Assembly: GCA_963778525.1 (NCBI GenBank)
Contig: CAVZUJ010000001.1
Location: forward strand, 1,302,001-1,366,000
Source of the DNA: Schlegelella_A sp963778525
GTDB taxonomy: Bacteria; Pseudomonadota; Gammaproteobacteria; Burkholderiales; Burkholderiaceae_C
Direction: 5' to 3'
Length of the DNA: 64,000 bases
Below, in pieces: positions 17,189 through 27,034 of the stretch. A model generated the notes under the pieces. The model had not been told where the DNA came from, did not search any database, and saw only the letters and a program-made list of their open reading frames with translations. How positions within the stretch are numbered: position 1 is the stretch's first letter; each line of letters starts with the position of its first letter. The position numbers were made by a program, and so were the translations under genes.

Positions 17189-17413
17189 TTGGCGGAGCGA
17201 GCTGCTGCCAACGAGCTTCGACGGATCGTGCGCTGCCCGGCGTGTGGCGGCGACAGCGTCTATGCCCTGACGAATCCCTTTCGGCCGTTCTGCAGCGAGC
17301 GCTGCCGGCTGGCTGATCTCGGCGCGTGGGCGTCCGAAGGCTACCGTGTCGGCACGACGCCCGCCGACGATGACGAAGACCGGCCCGACGACCTGCCGTC
17401 CACGCCGAGTTGA
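17189..17413 (+). CDS. yacG: DNA gyrase inhibitor / zinc-ribbon protein YacG
   Basis: A 74-residue zinc-binding protein with the pattern CPAC...FCSERCR and an acidic C-terminal tail, the hallmarks of YacG, which binds GyrB and blocks its ATPase. The start is TTG at 17189 with GGAGAG upstream. It is the last gene of the pil-coaE-zapD unit and faces the T6SS locus; the 12-bp palindrome ACGGCCGGCCGT (17420-17431) lies between the two stops but lacks a T tract. Confidence 0.92.
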   Translation: MAERAAANELRRIVRCPACGGDSVYALTNPFRPFCSERCRLADLGAWASEGYRVGTTPADDDEDRPDDLPSTPS

Positions 17414-17438
17414 GCTCGAACGGCCGGCCGTGCCGTCA

Positions 17439-19229
17439 TCACTCCAGCGACTTCAGCAGCTCCGCCAGGTCCGGATCCATCTCGCCGTCTGCCGCAGGTG
17501 CGTCTTCGGTCGCTGCGTCGGGGCTGGCGGCAGAGGAGCCGCTGTCGTCGCCGAGGCTGGCAAGCAGATCGTCGAGGCTCGAATCGCTCGAGCTGTCCGA
17601 CGATCCTGAATCGGAATCGCTGCTGCTCTCGTCGCTCGATTCGGTGCTGTCGCTCGTGGCTTCTTCGTCGTCCGAGTCGGCCGCCTTGCCTTTGCCGCCT
17701 TTGGACGGTCGATCGGCCTCCGGAATCTTGCCCTGCACCGAGGTCGTGAACGACATCCGCGCCGCTGGCTTCGGCATGCCAGGCAGCGCGATCGGATCGC
17801 CGTTCATGGCGTCGAGACCGGCGATGCGCAACTCCGGCTGGCCCTTGTGCGCCATCAGCGCATCGATGCCGACGCGTCGGAGCATTTCGGCGGCAGCAAG
17901 GTTGACGAGGCGCTCGGTCGTCGGCAACGCGACCTGGTCGCCGTCGGCGTCGACGACGTAGTGGAACGGCAGGTCGCCGACCGACAGCGTCGTGCCAGTC
18001 GGGGCGGCAAGTACCGACGCGGCGAGCAGCGCCGGGTGGCCCCACAACATGCCGCGCATGCCTTCTTCAGGCGTGAACTCCTCGAACGTGAACGAGGTGA
18101 TGGGGTCGCTCTTCTTGCCATAGGGATGGCGCAGCATGAAACGTGGCGCGAGCAAGGCGAGGTGCGACGCTTCGGGCAAGCCGCGCAAGGCCTCGAGCGC
18201 CTGCGCCATCAGCGGGTGCGGCGGATTTCTGCGATCGGAGAACGACTCGGCGTTGATCGAGGTCACGAACGGCGCGCCCGCGAGCTTCGCGATCTTGGCC
18301 ATGCGTCCAAGCAGCTCCGCGTGAGGCGGGGTCGGCTCGAACTGGTAGAGCCCCAGGATGAGCGAGACGCCGCCTGCCTTGTCCTGCGACGGCTTGTCCA
18401 CCAGCATCGAATAGAGACCGGTCTCGCTCAGGTCGCTGGCGCTGCTCAGGTCGGCAGCGAACTCCTCGGCCGACATGTCGACCAGAAGCACCTGCAAGGA
18501 AGGTCCGGTCTCGACTCGCCGCAGCAGCATGTCCATGCCACGCCAGAGGGCCTCGAGATTCTGGAACTCAGGCTGGTGCAGCACCGTGCGCATGGCATCG
18601 GACAGAGCGCTGTCGACGATGGCCACGAGGGCGTCGCGCTTCGGGTCGGGCGCGGCCGTGACGAACGGCCCGAGAATGCGTTTGAGCAAGGCATCGACCG
18701 GCGCGTCGACCCGCACTTCCGAGGCGATGCCCACCAGCCGCGCGAAATCGGAAAGCTTCGCGTCGGCCGCCGGAGCGCCGCTCTTCGAGCGCCGCTTGCC
18801 GCTCCGGGATGCTCGTCGCTTGCCACCTCCCCCCATGGCCTGCACCTCGGCCGCCGCCTTGGCGAAGGTGGCGGTGTTGTTGAGGCGCTTGCGCAGGTCG
18901 ACGAGCGACTTGAACATCGGCAGCTCGCGATAAAGCGAATCGGGATGGAAGCTGTCGAGCTCGCCGAATTCCACCTCGACGCCATCGCCGCCGTCGCCGA
19001 TCGGCAAGGCGAGCTTGACTTCGAGACGCGCCAGCGTGTCTTCGAGCGAATCGAACTCGACCGCCATCATCTTGCGGCGTGCCAGGTCGTCACCCGTTTC
19101 GAGACGGCCGGCTGCGGCGCCACCGCTGAAATCGCCAAGCACGGCGATGCGCACCGGGCGTTTGGCTGCCCAAGGCGGGGCTTCCACGTCGAGCGTGCCG
19201 AAATCAGGTGTCCAGTCGTCGTCCATCAT
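17439..19229 (-). CDS. Fused TssB-TssC-like T6SS sheath paralogue with Ser/Asp-rich tail
   Basis: A 596-residue protein. Residues ~20-120 resemble TssB/VipA (VLGDFSGG, then the FHPDSLYRELPMFKSLVDLRKRL region). After a basic Gly/Lys/Arg linker (~130-155), residues ~195-480 resemble TssC/VipB: QNLEALWRGMDMLLRR, LILGLYQFEPTPP, FVTSINAESF, LAPRFMLRHPYG. The last ~105 residues are very acidic and serine-rich. Separate, complete tssB and tssC genes lie at 48-50 kb, so this is an additional sheath-like protein rather than the sheath itself. It closes the tssK-tssL-tssM-tagF-ppkA block, 42 bp after ppkA. A role as an accessory of sheath or baseplate, or as a kinase substrate, is inference. Confidence 0.8.
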   Translation of the reverse strand: MMDDDWTPDFGTLDVEAPPWAAKRPVRIAVLGDFSGGAAAGRLETGDDLARRKMMAVEFDSLEDTLARLEVKLALPIGDGGDGVEVEFGELDSFHPDSLYRELPMFKSLVDLRKRLNNTATFAKAAAEVQAMGGGGKRRASRSGKRRSKSGAPAADAKLSDFARLVGIASEVRVDAPVDALLKRILGPFVTAAPDPKRDALVAIVDSALSDAMRTVLHQPEFQNLEALWRGMDMLLRRVETGPSLQVLLVDMSAEEFAADLSSASDLSETGLYSMLVDKPSQDKAGGVSLILGLYQFEPTPPHAELLGRMAKIAKLAGAPFVTSINAESFSDRRNPPHPLMAQALEALRGLPEASHLALLAPRFMLRHPYGKKSDPITSFTFEEFTPEEGMRGMLWGHPALLAASVLAAPTGTTLSVGDLPFHYVVDADGDQVALPTTERLVNLAAAEMLRRVGIDALMAHKGQPELRIAGLDAMNGDPIALPGMPKPAARMSFTTSVQGKIPEADRPSKGGKGKAADSDDEEATSDSTESSDESSSDSDSGSSDSSSDSSLDDLLASLGDDSGSSAASPDAATEDAPAADGEMDPDLAELLKSLE

Positions 19230-19271
19230 TGCTCCATCCCGTATGCGCGCCGACCGCAGGCCGGCGCCGCG

Positions 19272-21143
19272 TCAATTGACCTCTTCGACGGTGAACAGCG
19301 CCGCCCCGTAATCATCCGTGCAAGGTGGCGTGCAGATCGGTCGCCCGGCGAAGATCGATGCCCCGCCGCTCTGGGTCTTGGCAAGCTCGCCGGCGGCGTC
19401 AGCGGTTGTCTGGGCAAAACCGTCGCGCACCTTCAGGCCGAGCGAGGAAAAGTCGCGTGGGTACTTCGACACGATCGCGATGAAATGATCGGTTCCCGCC
19501 GGGCCGCCGACACCGATGTCCCAGTTGCCCTTGCCGGAGGGAAGCGACAGCGTGCTGTCGGCGCGAATCAGATTGTTCTTCGCCTCGCCGTTCGGAAAGA
19601 GCTGGATGATGCCCCCGTCGGTGCCGTGCATCAGGACGTAGAGGTGTCCTTCCTTCTCGGTCTTCACCTTGAACGTCAGCTTGTCCTTGTTGATCTGCAG
19701 CTGCGGCTTGTCGGCGGCGGCCTCGACCTTGTAGTCGGGCGATTGCGCCGTGGCGATCCGCTCGAGCTCGTGTTCCGGGTTGAAAGGCCCGGCGACCGGG
19801 GCGGCGATGGGAACGGCGCGCTCGGCGACCGCCGGCGCCGCGGCGGAAGCCCCGGCGACCGGCGCAGTGACCGTCGGGGTCGCTGCGGTCGCGGTTGTCC
19901 CCGTCGCCACCGTCGGCGACGTAGCGGGCTTTGAGCCGAGCCATGCGTAGAGGCCTCCGCCGATCACCAGCAGCGCCCCCAAGCCGAGCGCAGCCATGAG
20001 CGGAATGCGGCTCTTGCGTGCCGTCGTGGTGCCGGACACCAGCGTGCCCGCCATCGTCGGCTTGCCGCTGCGGCGCTTCGACTTCGCCGGCTCGGGCGTA
20101 CTCGCCGCCATGCCCAGGTCATGGCGCAGATCGTCGATGGACTGGGTTCGCTGTTCGGGCTTGACGATCAGCGCCCGATCGATCGCGGCCAGGAATTCGG
20201 GGCTGTAGCGACCGGCGCCGGCTTGCACCATCGGCACGTAGTTGTCGTTCATCAGCCGTCCGACGGAGGTCGGTGGCGTCTTGCCGGTGATCGCGTAGTA
20301 GACGACCGCAGCCAGCGCGTAGACGTCGGTCCACGGGCCTTGCTTCATGCCGGGCACTTCGGCGTACTGCTCCACCGGCGCGTAGCCCGGCTTCAGGATC
20401 ACGGTGAGCGCCTGCGTCATGTCGCCGATGACGCGCCGCGCCGCGCCGAAGTCGAGCAGCAGCGGCCGATCGCTGCCCTGCAGGAGGATGACGTTGTCGG
20501 GCGCGATGTCGCGGTGATAGCACTGCTCGGTATGGATGACGGCGAGCGCTTCCGTGAGCGGCTCCAGAAGCTCGCGAAGCCAGGCTTCGTCGGGTGGCGC
20601 ACCCATCGCCTTCAGCTCGTCCTTGAGCGTGATGCCTTCGTAGAACGGCATCACCATGTAGGCGGTGCCATTGGCTTCCCAGAAGCGATAGACCTTCACC
20701 AGCGACGGGTGATCGAACTGGGCCAGCAACCGTGCTTCGTTGACGAAGCTCTTCAAGCCGGCCTCGAAGGTCTCGCGATGGCGCTCGGACTTCACCGACA
20801 CCTGCGTGCCGCCGATGCGCTGAGCCAACGAAGAAGGCATGTATTCCTTCAGCGCCACGCGCCGGCCGAGCGAATGATCTTCAGCCAGATAGACGATGCC
20901 GAAGCCCCCTTCGCCCAGCACTTTCGTGATCTCGAACTCGCCGAGATAAAACCCGACCGGCAGCATGTTGCCGCCGTCTTGCGCGGGTGCCCGGGCCGCG
21001 GGCCGCGGCCGGATCACGGTGGCGTCGCCGTCGGGCTGGAACGGCTCGGGAGGCGGCGCGATCTCGGTCCTCGGGGCTGCGACCTGGGTCTTTTGCCCCT
21101 GCGGCGGGAGGATTCGCGTCGGCTGATCGTCGTCGTTGCTCAT
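19272..21143 (-). CDS. ppkA: T6SS-associated Ser/Thr protein kinase with C-terminal DUF4384 domain
   Basis: A 623-residue membrane kinase. The eukaryote-like kinase domain (~65-335) has GEGGFGIVY, the VALKEYMP lysine, HRD as YHRDIAPDNV, and DFG in LLDFGAAR, so it should be active. A single transmembrane segment (~395-415) and an Ala/Pro/Thr-rich linker lead to a periplasmic DUF4384-type domain. In known systems PpkA phosphorylates the FHA protein to switch on T6SS, and PppA reverses this; both partners are encoded at 29.8-32.6 kb. The gene lies between tagF and the fused sheath paralogue. Confidence 0.88.
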   Translation of the reverse strand: MSNDDDQPTRILPPQGQKTQVAAPRTEIAPPPEPFQPDGDATVIRPRPAARAPAQDGGNMLPVGFYLGEFEITKVLGEGGFGIVYLAEDHSLGRRVALKEYMPSSLAQRIGGTQVSVKSERHRETFEAGLKSFVNEARLLAQFDHPSLVKVYRFWEANGTAYMVMPFYEGITLKDELKAMGAPPDEAWLRELLEPLTEALAVIHTEQCYHRDIAPDNVILLQGSDRPLLLDFGAARRVIGDMTQALTVILKPGYAPVEQYAEVPGMKQGPWTDVYALAAVVYYAITGKTPPTSVGRLMNDNYVPMVQAGAGRYSPEFLAAIDRALIVKPEQRTQSIDDLRHDLGMAASTPEPAKSKRRSGKPTMAGTLVSGTTTARKSRIPLMAALGLGALLVIGGGLYAWLGSKPATSPTVATGTTATAATPTVTAPVAGASAAAPAVAERAVPIAAPVAGPFNPEHELERIATAQSPDYKVEAAADKPQLQINKDKLTFKVKTEKEGHLYVLMHGTDGGIIQLFPNGEAKNNLIRADSTLSLPSGKGNWDIGVGGPAGTDHFIAIVSKYPRDFSSLGLKVRDGFAQTTADAAGELAKTQSGGASIFAGRPICTPPCTDDYGAALFTVEEVN

Positions 21144-21175
21144 GCGATCGAGGGAAAACGGAGCGTCACGGGCAG

Positions 21176-21966
21176 TCAGTAGATCGTTTCGGCACCAGGC
21201 TCGCGCCCGATGCTTCCGAACATGCGGATGAAGTCTTCGTTGGCGGGCAGACCCTTGCTGACCAGCAACTGTGGATGGTCGGGATTGTCCGCCAGCCAGA
21301 GCGCACTTCCCGCCAGCGGCGCCGTGACGGCCGAGGGCGCCACCGGCGCCGCCGCCGGCGCCATGCCGACGAGCAGCGAAGCCAGCTCGGTGCGGCTCGA
21401 GATGCCTTCGATCGCGACGAAGCTGCCCGCGCCATTCAATGCCTCGGCCAGCGCGACGCGGATCGGCGCGAGAGGATCGCTCGATGCCGCGGCCGGCGCC
21501 TGCGATGGCGGTGCCAGATCGGCCAGTGCCGTTTCCAGCTGCTCGATCGTCCAGTCGTCCTGGAGCGCGTCGAGCGCGGTGTCTTCGACGCGATGCAGCC
21601 AGGCCAGCAGAGGCTTCGTAAGCCGAGTTCGAGCTCGGCAGGCCGTCGAACGATGCGGCGATCGTCAAGGGGAAATAGCGCCCGACGCGATCGACCGACG
21701 GCATCAGCACACCGGCCAGGACCAGGTTCGGATCGAATCCCGAGAGCACGCTCGGCATCAGGACGAAGCGCCAAGGCGGCGCTTTGAAGGTAGGCGTCGA
21801 GCCAGCCATCGCCCATCACGTCGCGCTGGGCCTGCATGGCCTCGCCGAGCCAGAGGTCCCAGGGCTCGATGAAGTCGGCCTCGAGCCGTCGCGAGGCAAA
21901 GTCTCCGAGCGACGGCAGCTTGCCGTACCAGCCCGGGATTGTCGCGACGTCGCTCGCCAGTTTCAT
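21176..21966 (-). CDS. tagF: T6SS post-translational regulator TagF (frameshifted in this sequence)
   Basis: Reading from ATG 21966, the first frame gives the family opening PGWYGKLPSLGDFASRRL and WDLWLGEAM. The frame then changes near 21785 (to FKAPPWRFVLMPSVLSG and SVDRVGRYFPLTIA) and again near 21625 (to a frame ending REPGAETIY at 21176). All three pieces match a single ~263-residue TagF, a negative regulator of T6SS firing that acts apart from the kinase. Two one-base indels break it; sequencing error seems likelier than decay, because the same kind of damage recurs in neighbouring essential T6SS genes. It lies 25 bp after tssM. Confidence 0.8.
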
Positions 21967-21991
21967 GAACGTGTCGAGGCGATGACGTCTT

Positions 21992-24900
21992 TCACAGGGA
22001 TCCCGGGCAGCGGAATTGCTGGATCTCCCGCAGGCGGAACGGATTGAAGACGCTGCTGGCAGTGACTTCGAGCCGGGCTCGCCGGCCGTCGAGATTCATC
22101 GCGATCGTGAAGCGCTCCGGCTGGGCCGTGGGCTGCACGTCGAACCGGTCGAACAGGCGAAACAGGGCCCAAGGCCCGTCGAAGGTCAGCGTCGTCGTGC
22201 CGGGCGTGCTGCTCGAGAGCTGGATCTGCGAGGCGACGCGCGCACTCGGCCAGTTGGATCGTGACCGGCGTGGTGTTGCCGGCGATGAACTTGATGAACG
22301 TGCCGTCGACGTTGAGGCTGATCTCCTTGAGTCCATCGTCCATCTCGAGCGCTCGCACGTCGACCTTGAACGAAGGCGTCTTGCCGCCGCCGCGGAAGAA
22401 GACTTCCTTGATCCGCGCCGCGCGCTGGAAGTCGACCAGCGAGGCGGCGTTCAAGGGCTTGGACCCGTCGCCGGTCGGCTTGTAGCTCCAGGGATTGGTG
22501 CCGGTATCGACCAGGTTGGCGAGCTTGCGACTGTAGAAATCGTCGAGCATGCCGCCGGCGCCGAAGAGCTGCGAGAAGTCTTCCGGAAGCACGTCGGCCT
22601 TCGAGCTTGCCGTGAACGGATAGCGTCCGGTGATGGCCCGGTTGCAGAAATCGCTGATCGGCTTCAGCTCGCCGGTCAATCCTTCGCGTTCGACCGCGCG
22701 CCCCGAGGTCGCGGCGGCGCCGGCCAGCTTTTCGAGCATCGATCGCGCCGGCTCCGGCAGCTGGCCAGCGGCCGCTGACCGACGCCGCCGCGCTGGGGGC
22801 GGTGGCGGCGATTTGCTCTTTTGCGCCGCATCGACGGCGGCGAGCTGCACGTAGACGGTGCCGAACAGCTTGGTGATGTCGTCCATCGGCGGCGGGTTGC
22901 CGGCCATCAATCGATGGATGTTGGCGAAGTGGTCGTCGACCATCTGCTCGAGCGGTCCGCTCTGTTGCGCGTCGCCGCCACTGGGCGCCTTGATCTTGCC
23001 CATCACCGCGGCCAGTTCGCGCTTGGCCTGGTCGGCTTTCTGGTCTGCGTTCGCGAGCTGCGTCCCGGCGATGCCCGCAGCGGCGGGCGCCTGCACAAGG
23101 GTCGTCTCTGCGGACACACCGCGCAGAAATGCCGCGAGCGGCGAATCGATACCGCCCAGTGCTCTGGCCACCTGCAGGCTCTGATCGAGGCTCTGCAGCT
23201 TGATCACGCGGACGTCGGCGATGTACTGGTCCCAGATCTTGATGTATTCCTCGAAGTAGAGACGACGCACGCGGTTCGTCATCTCAGGATTGGCTTTGCC
23301 AAGGGGCAGCGATTTGGTGGCGTCCGTGGGCCGCAATCCGAGGACCCAGCTCTCTTCCGACGCCAGCTGGCGCGTCGCCTTGTCGACCGCCGGCTGGAAG
23401 GCCTTGCGATAGCCCTCGCGGGTATACAGGCCCGGGATGCCCTTGGTCAGCGGCTCGCCGCTGGTGCGCTCGAACACGGTGAGCGCAGACGGGCCGGCCG
23501 CCCCGGCGACGGTGAACGGCGGAATGTCGCCGCCGACCTGCGCTCGCTTGAGTCGGCTGAACACCCGATATTCGAGCGGATAGGCGACAAGCATGTCGCG
23601 CACGCCGGCAACGAGGTTCTTGTCCATCGGCGCGGCCGGCCGCGGCGCGCCCTGGGCGACCATCGCATCGAGCTGCTGGTCGAGCGCCTGCCGCTGCTCG
23701 GTGGTGAGCGAGCGTTCGAGCGTCGCGTCCCAGTCGATGCCGACGTAAGCCTTGAAGGCGTCGGCATCGAACTTGTCGGGTGTGTAGAGCATGAGGTAGT
23801 TCTTCAGCCCTTCGTACGCCTGCTCGAGGTTGTCCTTGTTGGCGGCGCGCAGACGTTCTTCGAGGCGGTGCACGATTCGCGGCATCAAGGCGTGGTCGAG
23901 CAGATGTTGATATCCGAGCCTGGCACCGGCATCGAGCTTCCTGCCCTGATAGAGACCCAGCGACATCGACAACGGCGGCGCGTTCAGGGGGAACTCGGTC
24001 GGCTGCGCCGCAGCGCGCACCGCACTCAGCACCGGCGGCAACGGCGACACGTCGCCGGAGGTAGCCGGCGGCAGGCTGTCCACCGCCTTCTTCAGATCCG
24101 GCAGGTGCGTATCGATTTCAGCGACGTAGCTCTTGTTCCGTCCGTAGCTCACGAACCAGCCAGCGAGGAGCGCAATGCTGACGAGCGAGATGAGCGCGAC
24201 ACCGGCGAGCCGCAGGCGCCCGCGTCTTTTCTCCATCGCCCGGTTCTCGCCCACCAGCCCCTGCTCGGTGAAGACGACATCCTTGAGCAGGCGATTGAGA
24301 AAGAAGCTCTTGCCGCGGGCCGAGGCCGGCGGCGGCAATCGCCTCTCGATGCCGAAGGTGCGCGCCAGGGTGCCGAGGACGCGATCGATCGGCGTGCCCT
24401 CCTGCGTGCCGCTGGTGAAGTACACGCCACGAAGCAGGGGCCGCTCCTCGACTTGTCCGCCTGCGCTGAAGACCTGTTCGAGGAAGCCGCCGAGCAGGCC
24501 GCGCAGGCCCGCGAACTGCTGCGGGAAATTGAAGATGGCCGCGCGCTTGAGCACCTCGTGCTCGGCATCCATGAGCGGCACGACGCGATCGCGCAGGCGC
24601 TTTTCCAGAGCCGCGAACTCGGAGCCGAAATTGGCGAGCGGGTCGTCGCTGCTACCGGGCACGTAGGGGAAGCTGAAACCCCAGACCTGGTTGCGCTCTT
24701 CCTTGTTGAGAGCGCCAAAGCTCTCGTTGAAGCCGGCGATCAGGTCGGCCTTGGTAACGAGCACATAGACCGGCGCGCGCACCCCGAGCTTTTCCGCCAG
24801 CTCCTGGATCCGGGCGCGCAGCTTGGCCGCGTGGTCCTTGCGTTCGACCGGCGTCTGCTGCAGCAGATCCTGGATGTTGACCGTGAGCAGCACGCCGTTG

Positions 24901-25544
24901 ATCGGCCGGCGCGGCCGCGATTTGCGCAGCAACGCGAGAAAGCCGTCCCAGGCGCTGGCGTCGGCCTGCGAATTCGATTCCTGTGTGGTGTAGCGACCGG
25001 CGGTGTCGATGAGCACCGCCTCATCGGTGAACCACCAGTCGCAATTGCGCGTGCCGCCCACGCCGCGCACGCTCGCGCCACCCATCTTCTCGGCGAGCGG
25101 AAAGGTCAGCCCGGCATTGAGCAATGCCGTCGTCTTGCCCGACCCCGGTGCACCGATGAAGATGTACCAAGGCAGCTCGTAGAGGAACGCGCCGCGCCGC
25201 CAGCCCGAGCGCTTGCCGGGCGCATTCTTCAGCACGCCGAGTGCCTGGCTGAAGCGCTCGTTGAGAGTCGCCAGCTCGCGGTCCGACGTGCTCGGGCCCT
25301 TGGTCATGCCGTCGACCAGCGCCGCGTTCGTTCGCCGCTGGTTCCAGACCCGAAAGATCAGGCGCAGGATGAGCAGCGCGAACAGGACGGCGATGACGGT
25401 GACGCGGGTCCAGATCGGATCGAGTGGCCGCGATTCGCCGATGGCGATCAGCGGCCCGACCCACCAGACGATGGCCGAAAGGGCGAGCACGCCGATCAAG
25501 GCGAGAAACATCGGATGGATCAGGAACTGCAGAAACTTCTTCAT
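21992..25544 (-). CDS. tssM: T6SS membrane complex protein TssM (IcmF); one frameshift near the 3' end
   Basis: About 1,184 residues when restored, the core inner-membrane subunit of the T6SS trans-envelope complex. Two N-terminal transmembrane segments (~10-30, 45-65) and a third near 435 flank a cytoplasmic P-loop domain with Walker A GAPGSGKTTALL and the DWWFTDEAVLIDTAGRY segment. The C-terminal periplasmic part ends, in the correct frame, GPWALFRLFDRF...SSVFNPFRLREIQQF, stop at 21992-21994. The main frame loses this conserved end near 22235, so a single indel lies there. It follows tssL by 55 bp. Confidence 0.93.
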
Positions 25545-25599
25545 GCGGCGCTCTCGGGGCGAAGCGGCGAGGTGACGGGTTGACGCGCGGCGCGGTCCA

Positions 25600-26971
25600 T
25601 CAGGCGTTCGACGGGACCATCAGCGTGATCTCGACGCGACGGTTGTGGGACCGGCCCACAGGCGTGGCGTTCGAATCGACCGGCTCGGCGTCGGCCTTGC
25701 CTTCGGCGCGCATCCGGTCGGCCTTGACGCCGGCCTCGACGAGCAGGGACTTGACCGCGTTGGCCCGGTCCTGCGACAGGTCCCAGTTCGAGGGATAGCG
25801 CAAGGTCCGGATCGGCTGGTTGTCGGTATGGCCCGTGATGAGCACGGTTCCAGGCGTGGCTTGCAGACCCGAGGCGATCCGGGCCAGCAGCGGCTTGGTA
25901 CGGTCGGCGATCACTGAGCTGCCGGGCTCGAAGAAGCCGTCGCCCTTGATGATCACGATCGAGCGATCCACGAGATCGCGCACCTGCACCAGCCCTTGAT
26001 CGACCTCGGGCTTGAGGAAGGTCGCCAGGCGGGGCGCGGCAGCGGGTGGCGGCGGTGCCGCGATCGGCGCAGCCTTGACGTCGAGTGCCTGGAGCGAGGT
26101 GAAGACTCCGTCGGATTTCCCATTGAGGGAAAAGCTGAGCGCCAGATAGACGCCGAGCAGTACCAGGCCGGCCAGCGAGGCCATCACCCACATCGGCAGG
26201 CCATCGCGCAAGCGCGCGACCTTGGCCGGCACGCCTTCCCAGCGCGGCGACAGTGTCTTGTCGCCGTCAGCGCGGTTGCCGCGCAGCATCTGCGACAGGC
26301 GCGTGCGCAGGCTTTCGAGTTGCGCCCGGCCATCGTTGAGAACGCGATACCGGCCTTCGAAGCCGAACGCCAACACGACGTACATCAGCTCGAGCAGATT
26401 GCGGTTGGCGGGCACGTTCTCCGCCAGCTTCGACATCAGCTGGAAGACCTTCTCGCCGCCCCAGGTCTCGTTGTGAAAAAGGACGAGCAGACTCTGATTG
26501 GCCCATACGCCGGAGCCGCCCCAAGGCGTGCTCGCGGCCGATTCATCGAGCAAGGTGCACAGGATGTAGCGGGCGGCGACAACCTGCTCGTTGGGCAGGC
26601 CTTCGGCGCGCGCCTGCGCCTCGAACTTGCGAATGCCGTCGGCAAGGGCGTCTTTCAAGCCAGCCGGATTCGGATGCTGGACCATGGCCCGGATGCGCGG
26701 CGCCGAGCTGAGGAGCGGCGACGCGGCCGAAACGAGCGGGTTGAGGCTGGCGCTCATCAGCGCATCGAGCGCCAACGGTGCCTCCTTGCCACCGACATCC
26801 ATGCGCGGAGCAGCACCAGCAGGCGTTGCTCCAGCCGCGCCACCGGGCGGGCCGCCGCGGCGCGCCGCCGGCACCGGCCGGACGCGCGCCGCGGCCGCCG
26901 CTCGGCTTGATCACGGTGCGATCGGATTCGAAAGCAGCAAAGGGGTCGTTTTCGCGTCCGGTGTCGCTCAT
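25600..26971 (-). CDS. tssL: T6SS protein TssL with C-terminal OmpA domain (frameshift near the N-terminus)
   Basis: About 457 residues when restored. The natural start at 26971 gives NDPFAAFESDRTVIKPS, typical of TssL; one indel near 26880, within a run of G/C-rich codons, shifts the frame. Then come the cytoplasmic DotU/TssL domain, one transmembrane segment (LPMWVMASLAGLVLLGVYL), and an OmpA-like peptidoglycan-binding domain (ITGHTDNQPIRT, QDRANAVKSLL, NRRVEITL). This C-terminal extension anchors the membrane complex to the cell wall. It is flanked by tssK and tssM. Confidence 0.92.
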
Positions 26972-27034
26972 GTCGGTTCCTGCAATCGATTCGGCAAGCT
27001 CGAGCGAAGTGCGCGCTGCTGCAATCTGCCGGCG

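Noticed and set aside
17420..17431. Palindrome ACGGCCGGCCGT considered as a terminator between yacG and the fused sheath gene
   Set aside because: No loop and no T tract; it may be chance in GC-rich DNA.
22821..25583. ~920-codon plus-strand open frame opposite tssM
   Set aside because: Arg/Ala/Asp/His-rich nonsense text typical of the complement of high-GC coding DNA; tssM is well supported.
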